Origin: an uncultured Collinsella sp.
Lineage (GTDB): Bacteria > Actinomycetota > Coriobacteriia > Coriobacteriales > Coriobacteriaceae
Assembly: GCA_900550785.1 (NCBI GenBank)
Contig: URTL01000008.1
Coordinates: forward strand, 1-31,005
Length of the DNA: 31,005 bases
Direction of reading: 5' to 3'
The translations under genes were made by a program, and so were the position numbers. This document shows, piece by piece, positions 7,996-14,903 of the stretch; position 1 is the stretch's first letter, and the number at the start of each line of letters is the position of its first letter. The notes beneath the pieces are model-generated. The model had not been told where the DNA came from and did no database searches. It saw nothing but the letters and a program-made list of their open reading frames with translations.

Positions 7996-9126
7996 ATGCC
8001 CAACAAACCCGTGAAGATCATCATGCTTACCGGATACCTCGGTGCCGGCAAGACCACGCTGCTCAACCACATCCTCGCTAACGACGGCGGCATCCGCGCC
8101 GCCGTGATCGTCAACGATATCGGCGAGATCAACGTCGATGCCAGCCTTATCGCCGACGGCGGCCTTTCCGAGACCGACGACCTCATCCCGCTCACCAACG
8201 GCTGCATCTGCTGCACGCTTTCGGACGACCTGGCCAACCAGCTGCAGGGCATCGCCGATTCGGGCAACTTCGATTACATCATCATCGAGGCATCGGGCAT
8301 TTGCGAGCCTATCCCCATCGCCTACACCATCTCGAGCTTCTGCGACGAGGCCAAGGTGGGCGGCGAGCCCAAGCTCGCGCTCGACAACATCGTGGCCGTG
8401 GTCGATTGTGCCCGCATGTACGACGAGTTCAACGGCGGTCGCGACCTGCTGGCCGAGGATATCGACGAGGACGACATCGAGAGCCTGCTCATCCAGCAGA
8501 TCGAGTTCTGCTCCACGCTGATCCTCAACAAGACCGATACCGTGAGCCCTGAGCAGATCGCCGAGCTCAAGGCTATCGTGCGCAGCCTGCAGAAGGACGC
8601 CGTAATCGTCGAGGCTCAAAACGGCGAGGTCCCCATGGAGGAGCTGCTCGATACCGACCGCTTCGACTTTATGCGCGCCTACAACTCTGCCGCCTGGATC
8701 GAGGCCATGGAGCACCCCGAGGAGCACGACGACCCCGAGGTGCTCGAGTACGACATCGAGACCTTTGTGTACTCGCGCCGCAAGCCGTTTGACCTGCAGA
8801 AGTTCACCAATTTTGTTGAGCAGGAGTGGCCCGACGAGGTCATCCGCGTCAAGGGTCCGCTGTGGCAGACCGGCGATCCGGACATGTGCTATATGTTTGA
8901 GCAGGCCGGCCACCAGATGCGCCTGATGGAGAACGGCCTGTTCGTTGACTCGGCGCCCGAGGGCGAGAAGCAGAAGATCATCGACGAGAACCCCGAGATC
9001 ATGCAGATTTGGGACAACGAGACGGGCGACCGCATGACGAGCCTGTGTATCATCGGCCGTCACATGGACAAGGATGCGCTCATCGCCTCCCTCGATGCCT
9101 GCCTGACCGACTGGCACCGCGCCTAG
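7996..9126 (+). CDS. CobW/COG0523-type G3E GTPase (metal chaperone family)
   Basis: A 376-residue G3E-family GTPase. Walker A is GYLGAGKTT (13-21), the metal-binding CxCC motif is GCICC with C70, C72 and C73, the Walker B-like strand is YIIIEASG (94-101), and the guanine specificity motif is NKTD (178-181). The C-terminal half (about 245-376) is the CobW-C domain. Members insert or deliver metals such as zinc, cobalt or nickel using GTP. The acidic stretches EDIDEDDIES (154-163) and EHPEEHDDPEV are notable and might bind metal. An ATG at 7996 is chosen because AGGAGG (7986-7991) lies just before it; an in-frame ATG at 7975 precedes that site. A TATGAT -10-like sequence lies about 40 bases upstream. 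No target metalloenzyme is adjacent, so the metal is unknown. Confidence 0.88.
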   Translation: MPNKPVKIIMLTGYLGAGKTTLLNHILANDGGIRAAVIVNDIGEINVDASLIADGGLSETDDLIPLTNGCICCTLSDDLANQLQGIADSGNFDYIIIEASGICEPIPIAYTISSFCDEAKVGGEPKLALDNIVAVVDCARMYDEFNGGRDLLAEDIDEDDIESLLIQQIEFCSTLILNKTDTVSPEQIAELKAIVRSLQKDAVIVEAQNGEVPMEELLDTDRFDFMRAYNSAAWIEAMEHPEEHDDPEVLEYDIETFVYSRRKPFDLQKFTNFVEQEWPDEVIRVKGPLWQTGDPDMCYMFEQAGHQMRLMENGLFVDSAPEGEKQKIIDENPEIMQIWDNETGDRMTSLCIIGRHMDKDALIASLDACLTDWHRA

Positions 9127-9165
9127 GTTTATCCAAGCGGGTATTTTTCCGCCTACGTAACCGCC

Positions 9166-9200
9166 AAACCACCACGAAGGTGCTCTTCGTGGTGGTTTTT
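9166..9200 (+). terminator. Rho-independent terminator after the G3E GTPase gene
   Basis: A perfect 14-base inverted repeat (AAACCACCACGAAG at 9166-9179, complement at 9185-9198) with a 5-base loop ends in TTTTT (9196-9200). It lies 40 bases after the GTPase stop and just before the trmL ribosome binding site, so trmL mRNA either starts within or after it or depends on read-through. Confidence 0.9.
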
Positions 9201-9221
9201 CGTTCTGAGCCAAGGAGATTC

Positions 9222-9821
9222 ATGTTCAACATCGTGCTGTATGCGCCCGAGATTCCGGCCAATACGGGCAATATCGGTCGCACCTGCGTGGTCACCGGCG
9301 CCCGCCTGCATCTGGTGGAGCCGCTGGGGTTTTCACTCGACGACAAGACGGTGCGTCGCGCCGGCCTGGGCTACTGGCAAAACTTGGACGTGACCACCTA
9401 TGCCGGCTGGGAGGATTTTCTTGCGCGCAACGACCTCTCCCCTGCCGATGGTCGCCTGCATCTGCTGACCAAAAAGGCACGCCGCACCTATGCGCAGAGT
9501 ACCTACCGCGATGGCGACTATTTGGTCTTTGGCAGCGAGAGCTCGGGCATTCCCGAGCCACTGCTTGCCGCGGCGCCCGAGCGCTGCGAGCGCATCCCGA
9601 TGCTGCGCGATTGCGACTCACTCGATAACGCCGAGGCTTGGGAAGCTCGCGAGGAATCGCTCGGGCATACCGAGGACAGCCACGAGGCCATCCTTCAGCA
9701 GGATATCTGCGGCAACTTCGTCAACCCGGACGACTACCGCATCAGCGCACTCAACCTCTCCAACAGCGCCGCCATCGTCCTCTACGAGGCCCTGCGCCAA
9801 ACAGGCTTTCCGGGAATGTGA
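9222..9821 (+). CDS. trmL: tRNA (cytidine/uridine-2'-O-)-methyltransferase, TrmL type
   Basis: A SPOUT-class methyltransferase that 2'-O-methylates the wobble base (position 34) of certain leucine tRNAs. The family's opening is clear, LYAPEIPANTGNIGRTC (6-22). The trefoil-knot motifs follow: LVFGSESSGIPE (101-112), IPMLRD (125-130) and ALNLSNSAAIVLYEALRQ (176-193). It is 199 residues long against about 155-160 for typical TrmL. The extra length is an acidic insert at about 129-174 between IPM and LNLSN, where standard members go almost directly from one motif to the other. The insert carries two aspartate/glutamate-rich stretches. The ATG at 9222 follows AAGGAG (9212-9217). The stop codon lies inside a palindromic repeat. 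Confidence 0.9.
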   Translation: MFNIVLYAPEIPANTGNIGRTCVVTGARLHLVEPLGFSLDDKTVRRAGLGYWQNLDVTTYAGWEDFLARNDLSPADGRLHLLTKKARRTYAQSTYRDGDYLVFGSESSGIPEPLLAAAPERCERIPMLRDCDSLDNAEAWEAREESLGHTEDSHEAILQQDICGNFVNPDDYRISALNLSNSAAIVLYEALRQTGFPGM

Positions 9822-9846
9822 CAAAGGGACTGTCCCTTTATCACAT
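9817..9846 (+). repeat. Palindromic intergenic repeat, copy 1
   Basis: TGTGACAAAGGGAC (9817-9830), one central T and GTCCCTTTATCACA (9832-9845) form a 14-base-arm palindrome with one mismatch. The trmL stop codon TGA is inside the left arm. Two further copies with 24 of 30 matching bases, in the same orientation, are at 11074-11103 and 14874-14903. All three sit at the 3' ends of genes. Confidence 0.8.
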
Positions 9847-9907
9847 TCGAGCGCCACGCCGATGGCACACGCGCCTGATTGATGCTCTAGATAAAGAGCC
9901 CTTACTT

Positions 9908-9921
9908 TTAATCAGAATTAA
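9908..9921. promoter_or_regulatory. AT-rich operator-like palindrome upstream of the first AAA+ gene
   Basis: In the AT-rich region 9900-9940, TTAAT-CAGA-ATTAA (9908-9921) is a perfect inverted repeat. A TAAAAT -10-like sequence is at 9923-9928. No convincing -35 box is present. The region is the likely promoter of the downstream ATPase gene. Confidence 0.35.
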
Positions 9922-9965
9922 CTAAAATAAAATGAAGTTAAACGGCGGTGTGAAAGGAGAGCCTT

Positions 9966-11066
9966 GTGGAATATCTCGAGAACCCGTTTACCCCCAGTTT
10001 TGGTGAGGTTCCCGCCCATCTCGCTGGCAGACAACAGATTATTCGGGATTTGGACCGTGCCTTCTTGAGCCAGCGCAGGCGCCCAGAATTGACCTCGATC
10101 TTCTCAGGCGCGTGTGGAACCGGTAAAACCGCTCTCATGTCGTCGCTCGCGACAAGGGCGGAATCCCACGGCTGGATAGCCGTAAAGACGACCGCGCTCC
10201 CGGGAATGCTTGAGGAACTCGAGTTCGGGGCGAAACGCGCCGCAGCCCATCTCATCGACCCGTCCAACCACTTCGAAGTCACCGGCCTCGGAATTGCACC
10301 GCTCGGCAGCATCGAGGTCAATCGTGTCCACGATGCCTCAACCTGGCGTTATCGCATGAGCGACATCATCGACCAGCTCAACGAGGCGGGCACCGGTCTG
10401 CTCGTCACGGTTGACGAGGTGGACCCGACACTCGACGAGATGATTCAGCTCGCAGCGACGTATCAGCACTTTGTGACCGATGGGAAACGCGTCGCCCTGC
10501 TCATGGCGGGACTTCCCAACAATGTCTCGACGTTGCTGAACCACAAGACGGTCTCGTTCCTTCGCCGCGCCCAACAATATCATCTGGGTCGCATTGCCGA
10601 CTATGACGTGCGCGAGGCCTTGATCCGCACAATCCAGGAAAACGATCGCCTGGCAGATGCCGAGGGAATCGATAGAGCCGTTCGCTCGATCTCTGGTTTT
10701 CCCTTCCTATTGCAACTCGTAGGCTACCGTGCCTGGGATCTCACAAGCGATTCGAAGGAAATCTCGTCACGCGACTTTGACCTGGGAATCAAAATCGCGC
10801 GCGACGAGATGGACGACCGAATCCTCGCGGCAACCTATCGGGAACTCACTGCAGAGGACAAGCGATTCCTCATCGCCATGCTCGATGACGAAGAAGAGTC
10901 CACCACCGCCGACCTTATCGAGCGCCTTAAGCGTTCGCCGCAGCAGGTCTCCCGCTACCGACGCCGCATGATAGATGCCGGCATCATCGGAGAACGAGGA
11001 CGAGGGCTCGTCGCATTTGAATTGCCATTCTTCCGCGACTATCTCGCGGCTCAATGCGTGAAATAG
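9966..11066 (+). CDS. Cdc6-like AAA+ ATPase with C-terminal winged helix (first of two)
   Basis: A 366-residue ATP-binding protein whose biological role I do not recognise. After an N-terminal NPFTPSFGEVPAHLAGR motif comes Walker A GACGTGKT (48-55) and Walker B LLVTVDEVD (D150, E151). ALLMAGLP at about 177-184 sits where sensor 1 is expected, and FLRRAQQYHLGRI follows. From about 290 on it looks like a winged helix, ending in a basic helix SRYRRRMIDAGII and GRGLVAFELPFFRDYL. This is the layout of Orc1/Cdc6-like and STAND-related ATPases. It starts with GTG at 9966, with AAAGGAG about 7 bases upstream. A second, clearly related protein is encoded at 13686-14804. The gene lies between two copies of a palindromic repeat and points toward the uvrA2 gene. 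Confidence 0.85.
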   Translation: MEYLENPFTPSFGEVPAHLAGRQQIIRDLDRAFLSQRRRPELTSIFSGACGTGKTALMSSLATRAESHGWIAVKTTALPGMLEELEFGAKRAAAHLIDPSNHFEVTGLGIAPLGSIEVNRVHDASTWRYRMSDIIDQLNEAGTGLLVTVDEVDPTLDEMIQLAATYQHFVTDGKRVALLMAGLPNNVSTLLNHKTVSFLRRAQQYHLGRIADYDVREALIRTIQENDRLADAEGIDRAVRSISGFPFLLQLVGYRAWDLTSDSKEISSRDFDLGIKIARDEMDDRILAATYRELTAEDKRFLIAMLDDEEESTTADLIERLKRSPQQVSRYRRRMIDAGIIGERGRGLVAFELPFFRDYLAAQCVK

Positions 11067-11073
11067 AAATCAA

Positions 11074-11103
11074 TGTGACAAAGAGGCAGTCCCTTTGCCT
11101 CAT
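11074..11103 (+). repeat. Palindromic intergenic repeat, copy 2
   Basis: It matches copy 1 at 24 of 30 positions and begins 7 bases after the AAA+ gene stop. Compensating changes are partial: GAGGCA (11083-11088) can pair with TGCCTC (11096-11101), and CAATG (11071-11075) with CATTG (11101-11105), so a hairpin is kept although the core differs. It lies between convergent genes and may serve as their terminator. Confidence 0.7.
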
Positions 11104-11106
11104 TGT

Positions 11107-11169
11107 CTATAGGTAGCGGCCAGTAACGCTCTTGGGACAGGCAGCGATATCCGCCGGCGTGCCGCCGCC
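11107..11169 (-). pseudogene. Remnant of a UvrA C-terminus downstream of uvrA2
   Basis: On the minus strand this stretch reads GGGTPADIAACPKSVTGRYL and then a TAG stop (11107-11109). The intact uvrA2 gene just upstream ends GTPEQIAANPNSITGRYLR, so 13 of 18 residues match. The remnant begins right after the uvrA2 stop and is in another frame from it. It has no start and cannot be a gene by itself. The simplest reading is the 3' scar of a second uvrA-like gene whose body was replaced or deleted by recombination in the conserved GTPE region. Confidence 0.8.
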
Positions 11170-11176
11170 ATACGAG

Positions 11177-13693
11177 TCAGCGCAGATACCGCCCGGTGAT
11201 GCTGTTCGGATTGGCCGCGATTTGTTCCGGCGTTCCGGTGGCGACGATGCGTCCGCCGCTTTCGCCACCGCCCGGACCCATGTCGATCACATAATCGGCG
11301 TTACGGATAAGGTCGAGGTCATGCTCGATCACGATAACCGTGGCGCCCTTGGCGACAAGGCCGTCGAACACACTCAGCAACACCTGAACATCGAGCGGAT
11401 GTAGTCCGATCGTGGGCTCGTCGAACACAAATACGGCATCGTCCTGCACACGACCCATCTCGCTCGCGAGCTTAAGACGCTGCGCCTCGCCGCCCGAAAG
11501 CGCCGGTGTGGGCTCGCCAAGTGTGAGATAGCCCAGGCCCAGGTCGTGCAAGGTCTGCAAGCGCGTCTGAACCTTCTTGAGTCCCAGCGTGACGTCGATA
11601 GCCTCGTCCACACTCATGTCCATGATCTGCGGCAACGTAAGTAGACTCCCGTCCTTGCCCTCGCGATGGATACGCGAAGCCGCGTCTGCATAACGCGAAC
11701 CGCGACATGCTGGGCAGACGATCTCGACATCGGGCAAAAACTGTACGTCGAGCGATATCGAGCCCGTGCCGTCGCACGTAGGGCAGCGCAACGCGCCGGT
11801 GTTATAGCTAAAGGCACCCGCCTTGTAGCCAGCTGCCTTGGCCTCGGGCGTACGGGCAAAGGCACGACGCAGCTCGTCATGGATGTCGGCATAAGTCGCC
11901 ACCGTCGAGCGCACGTTGGCGCCGATAGGCGTGGCGTCAATCAGGTTTGCGCGGGCAATGCCTTCGGCATCGACCCAACGCACGTGCCCCGGCAGGCGCT
12001 CGCCGGCTGCCTGCGCCTTAAGCGCCGGGATGAGCGTCTCAAGCACCAACGTCGTCTTGCCCGAACCCGAAACGCCCGTCACCGCAACGAGACGGCCGCG
12101 CGGGATATCGACTTCGAGCGGTTTGACAGTATGGATGGTATCGGTTGCCATACGGATGTGGCCCTGGTCGAACATTTCGTCGTCAGTCACCTGTGGACGC
12201 AAACGCTTGGGCTCTGCGCGCAGAAACGGAGCGATGCGGCTGCCCCGCGATTGCTCGACCTCGTCTACTGTACCGGCAGCGATCACGTTACCGCCGCCTG
12301 CTCCGGCGACGGGGCCCATCTCGACCAGATAGTCGGCTTCCGCCAGTACGCGCGTATCGTGGTCGACAACAACCACGGTGTTGCCGTCATCCACCAGGTC
12401 GCGCATCACACCAACCAGGCCGTCGACATTTGCCGGATGCAGGCCAATCGAGGGCTCGTCCAACACATAAAGCACGCCTGTCGATCGGTTGCGCACCACG
12501 CGAGCAAGTTGCACGCGCTGGCGCTCACCCGTGGAGAGCGTGGCACCGGCGCGATCGAGTGAAAGGTAATCAAGACCCAGGTCGACCAGGCGACGGGCCG
12601 CGCTCAAAAACGAATCGCAGATATCCGTCGCCATGGGCCGCATCTCGGGCGGCAAGGATGCGGGCACCCCGCGCACCCACTCAATCGCCCCGCCCAGCGT
12701 CATGGCCGCCGCTTGCGCCAGATTGATACCGCGCACTTGGGGCTGGCGCGCAGCCTCGGAAAGACGCGTGCCACCACAGTCGCGGCATGGCCCCTCGCGC
12801 AAAAAGCGCGCAACGCGTTTGAGCCCCTTGTCGTCCTTAACCTTGGCGAGCGCATTCTCGACGGTATAGACGGCGTTGTAATAGGTAAAGTCGAGCGGCG
12901 TGGCGCCCTCGCCGTTTTTGGGAACGTAGAGAATGTGCTTTTTAACCGCCGGACCATGGAACACGATATCGCGCTCTTGAGGCGTGAGCTGGTTAAACGG
13001 CACGTCGGTGCGCACGCCCATCTCGCCGGCGACCTGCTTCATCAAATCCCACATGAGCGTACCCCAGGGAAGCACCGCACCTTCGTTGATGGTCTTTGAC
13101 TCGTCGGGCACCAGGCTCGCCTCGTCCACCTCGCGCATGACACTGGTGCCGCCACAGGTGGGGCATGCACCGCCACTGTTAAAGGCAAGGTCCTCGGCGC
13201 TCGGAGCGTAGAACTCGCGGCCGCACGTCGGACACGTGAGCGACAGGCCAGCCGCTACGTTGAGGCTTGGCTCCACACGCGCCCCGCAATGCGGGCACAC
13301 GTGATGGGCGCAACGGCTAAAGAGCAGACGCAGGCTGTTGTTGAGCTCGGTCATAGTGCCAAAGGTGGAGCGCACGCCCGGCACGCTCGGACGCTGGTGC
13401 AGCGCGAGCGCCGCCGGCACGTGCAGCACCTCGTCCACCTGGGCGTGTTCGGCCTGCGTCAGGCGACGTCGAGTATAGGTGCTAAGTGCTTCCAAGTAGC
13501 GACGCGAGCCCTCGGCATAAAGAACCCCCAGTGCCAGCGAACTCTTGCCCGAACCCGACACGCCGGCAATACCCACGAGCTTTCCCAGCGGGATATCAAT
13601 ATCGATGTCCTTAAGGTTATGGACACGCGCGCCACGCACCTCGATAGCCTGCGGGCTCATCTTCTGTTCCGTCACCTTTATCACCCTACTCAT
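11177..13693 (-). CDS. UvrA2-type ABC ATPase (UvrA paralogue)
   Basis: An 838-residue UvrA-family protein with two ABC modules. Walker A sites are GVSGSGKS (44-51) and GVSGSGKT (540-547); ABC signatures are LSTGERQRVQLA (386-397) and LSGGEAQRLKLA (732-743), each followed by LDEPSIGLHP or FDEPTIGLHP. Zinc-ribbon cysteines occur as CPHC/CPTC (133-157), CPTC (177-180), CRDC (303-306) and CPTC/CPAC (637-663). Canonical UvrA has about 940 residues. The shorter length and RPSVPGVRSTFGTMTEL after the first ATP site match the UvrA2/DrrC group, linked to drug or DNA-damage tolerance and thought to lack normal UvrB docking. The ATG at 13693 overlaps the end of the upstream AAA+ gene by 8 bases; an ATG at 13660 is an alternative. 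Confidence 0.9.
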   Translation of the reverse strand: MSRVIKVTEQKMSPQAIEVRGARVHNLKDIDIDIPLGKLVGIAGVSGSGKSSLALGVLYAEGSRRYLEALSTYTRRRLTQAEHAQVDEVLHVPAALALHQRPSVPGVRSTFGTMTELNNSLRLLFSRCAHHVCPHCGARVEPSLNVAAGLSLTCPTCGREFYAPSAEDLAFNSGGACPTCGGTSVMREVDEASLVPDESKTINEGAVLPWGTLMWDLMKQVAGEMGVRTDVPFNQLTPQERDIVFHGPAVKKHILYVPKNGEGATPLDFTYYNAVYTVENALAKVKDDKGLKRVARFLREGPCRDCGGTRLSEAARQPQVRGINLAQAAAMTLGGAIEWVRGVPASLPPEMRPMATDICDSFLSAARRLVDLGLDYLSLDRAGATLSTGERQRVQLARVVRNRSTGVLYVLDEPSIGLHPANVDGLVGVMRDLVDDGNTVVVVDHDTRVLAEADYLVEMGPVAGAGGGNVIAAGTVDEVEQSRGSRIAPFLRAEPKRLRPQVTDDEMFDQGHIRMATDTIHTVKPLEVDIPRGRLVAVTGVSGSGKTTLVLETLIPALKAQAAGERLPGHVRWVDAEGIARANLIDATPIGANVRSTVATYADIHDELRRAFARTPEAKAAGYKAGAFSYNTGALRCPTCDGTGSISLDVQFLPDVEIVCPACRGSRYADAASRIHREGKDGSLLTLPQIMDMSVDEAIDVTLGLKKVQTRLQTLHDLGLGYLTLGEPTPALSGGEAQRLKLASEMGRVQDDAVFVFDEPTIGLHPLDVQVLLSVFDGLVAKGATVIVIEHDLDLIRNADYVIDMGPGGGESGGRIVATGTPEQIAANPNSITGRYLR

Positions 13694-14804
13694 GCCATAA
13701 AACTCGATCGCGAATGTACACGCCCAGCATGGGCACGGTAAACCGGACGAGGCCGTATCCGGCAGCCTCGATGACGCGCTCGCGAATCAGGCTTGCGCGA
13801 TATTTACTCGCCCAGCTCTGGGTGCGATCGCAACGCTCAATGATATCCGCCATGCGCGTCGGTTTGCCCTCGTCAACCGCCATGGCCTCGATAAAGAGGC
13901 GTTGCGGACTGCGCAATCCATAATACAGGGGCGCGTCGACCGCTTCGTAGAACTCGGAGACGGCATCCGCATGGCCATCCTCGACATCGCGCCTTTCGAT
14001 GACCTGCGAGCCACGCCGGACAGCAGACCGCCACATGTAATATCCCACCAGCTGAACCATATAGGGATGCCCCATGCTCTTGCGCGCCGCAAGGTCCGCC
14101 GTCTCCGCGTCAACGCAAAGACCGGTACTCTCGACTGTCTGGATATATGAATCACGCACGTTGGGCAAGGATATCGCACCCAGCGTACGCCGCTGGGCAC
14201 GCCGCAAAAACGTCACGCTCGGCTCTTCGAGCAGGTCGTCAACTATACTGGGTAAGCCGGCGAACACCAGCGCAAGACCGCGCTGGTCGCTATCGGGCAG
14301 GCCCGTGGCATCCTGGTCTCCGAGCACCTGCTGATAGAGAACGGCAAGAGCCGCCAGTTCCTCGATAGACGCCGATTGAGCCTCGTCAATCGCAAACAGT
14401 ATGCCCTGGCCTGGACCGAGCCTCTTGAGGCGCTCGTTGACCAGCCCGCGCAACGTCTCGCCCTTTGCTCGCGCCGCCTCGACCGACATCCGGCCAAACG
14501 ACGAACCGAACTCCATTGACGTCACAACGGGTTTATTCGAGCGAAGCGCGTCGGCCAAGCGGTCGCATAAGCCAAGCGAAGCGGAATCGGAGACAACCGC
14601 CCATCCGCGCTCGCTAGCTAAACGCTGCAGCTCCCGCAGGAGAACCGTTTTGCCACAGCCGCGGTTTCCCGTAATGAGCATGAGCCTGCCCGGCGCTCCA
14701 GCGCCGTTGTCGAGTCCTTCCTCAAAATCTTCGATGACCGACTCTCGACCGATGAGCATCGGAGGCCGCTTGCCAACCGTGGGCTTAAAGGGATTTGGAT
14801 TCAT
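13686..14804 (-). CDS. Cdc6-like AAA+ ATPase with C-terminal winged helix (second of two)
   Basis: A 372-residue paralogue of the ATPase at 9966-11066, sharing its order of motifs. NPFKPTVGKRPPMLIGR leads to Walker A GNRGCGKT (46-53), Walker B ILFAIDEAQ (D140, E141) and LVFAGLP at the sensor position. FLRRAQRRTLGAI, a GHPYMVQLVGYYMWR helix and a C-terminal winged-helix-like end, YGLVRFTVPMLGVYIRD, follow. Its function is unknown; DNA binding is suggested by the winged helix. The start ATG has AGGAGG just upstream, and the last 8 bases overlap the uvrA2 start, so both are almost surely in one operon and may be translationally coupled. Three 10-base direct repeats at 14841-14870 lie in its promoter region. 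Confidence 0.85.
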   Translation of the reverse strand: MNPNPFKPTVGKRPPMLIGRESVIEDFEEGLDNGAGAPGRLMLITGNRGCGKTVLLRELQRLASERGWAVVSDSASLGLCDRLADALRSNKPVVTSMEFGSSFGRMSVEAARAKGETLRGLVNERLKRLGPGQGILFAIDEAQSASIEELAALAVLYQQVLGDQDATGLPDSDQRGLALVFAGLPSIVDDLLEEPSVTFLRRAQRRTLGAISLPNVRDSYIQTVESTGLCVDAETADLAARKSMGHPYMVQLVGYYMWRSAVRRGSQVIERRDVEDGHADAVSEFYEAVDAPLYYGLRSPQRLFIEAMAVDEGKPTRMADIIERCDRTQSWASKYRASLIRERVIEAAGYGLVRFTVPMLGVYIRDRVLWHE

Positions 14805-14840
14805 GTCGGCCTCCTCGGATTGGCAAACCCTGGTAACAGT

Positions 14841-14870
14841 TATACCAACTTATACCGAGTTATACCAACA
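14841..14870 (-). promoter_or_regulatory. Three tandem 10-base repeats upstream of the AAA+/uvrA2 operon
   Basis: TATACCAACT, TATACCGAGT and TATACCAACA follow each other without gaps, 37 bases upstream of the ATPase start on the minus strand. The 10-base period puts each copy on the same face of DNA, as expected for cooperative protein binding. On the minus strand each unit also reads GGTATAA, similar to a -10 element. It could be an operator for autoregulation, but no binding protein is identified. Confidence 0.6.
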
Positions 14871-14873
14871 GGA

Positions 14874-14903
14874 TGCGGCAAAGAGACTGACCCTCTATCA
14901 CCT
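14874..14903 (+). repeat. Palindromic intergenic repeat, copy 3 (degenerate)
   Basis: It matches copy 1 at 24 of 30 positions in the same plus-strand orientation. Several arm positions no longer pair, so it is a decayed copy. It overlaps the stop codon (TGA, complement of 14898-14900) of the TetM-like gene, just as copy 1 overlaps the trmL stop. Confidence 0.65.

Noticed and set aside
7876..9213. Long open frame opposite the G3E GTPase gene.
   Set aside because: The plus strand holds all GTPase motifs, a strong ribosome binding site and a terminator; the opposite frame has none.
9817..14903. A composite transposon or CRISPR-like array formed by the three palindromes.
   Set aside because: The copies are far apart, without regular spacers, transposase or target duplications; a dispersed palindromic repeat explains them.
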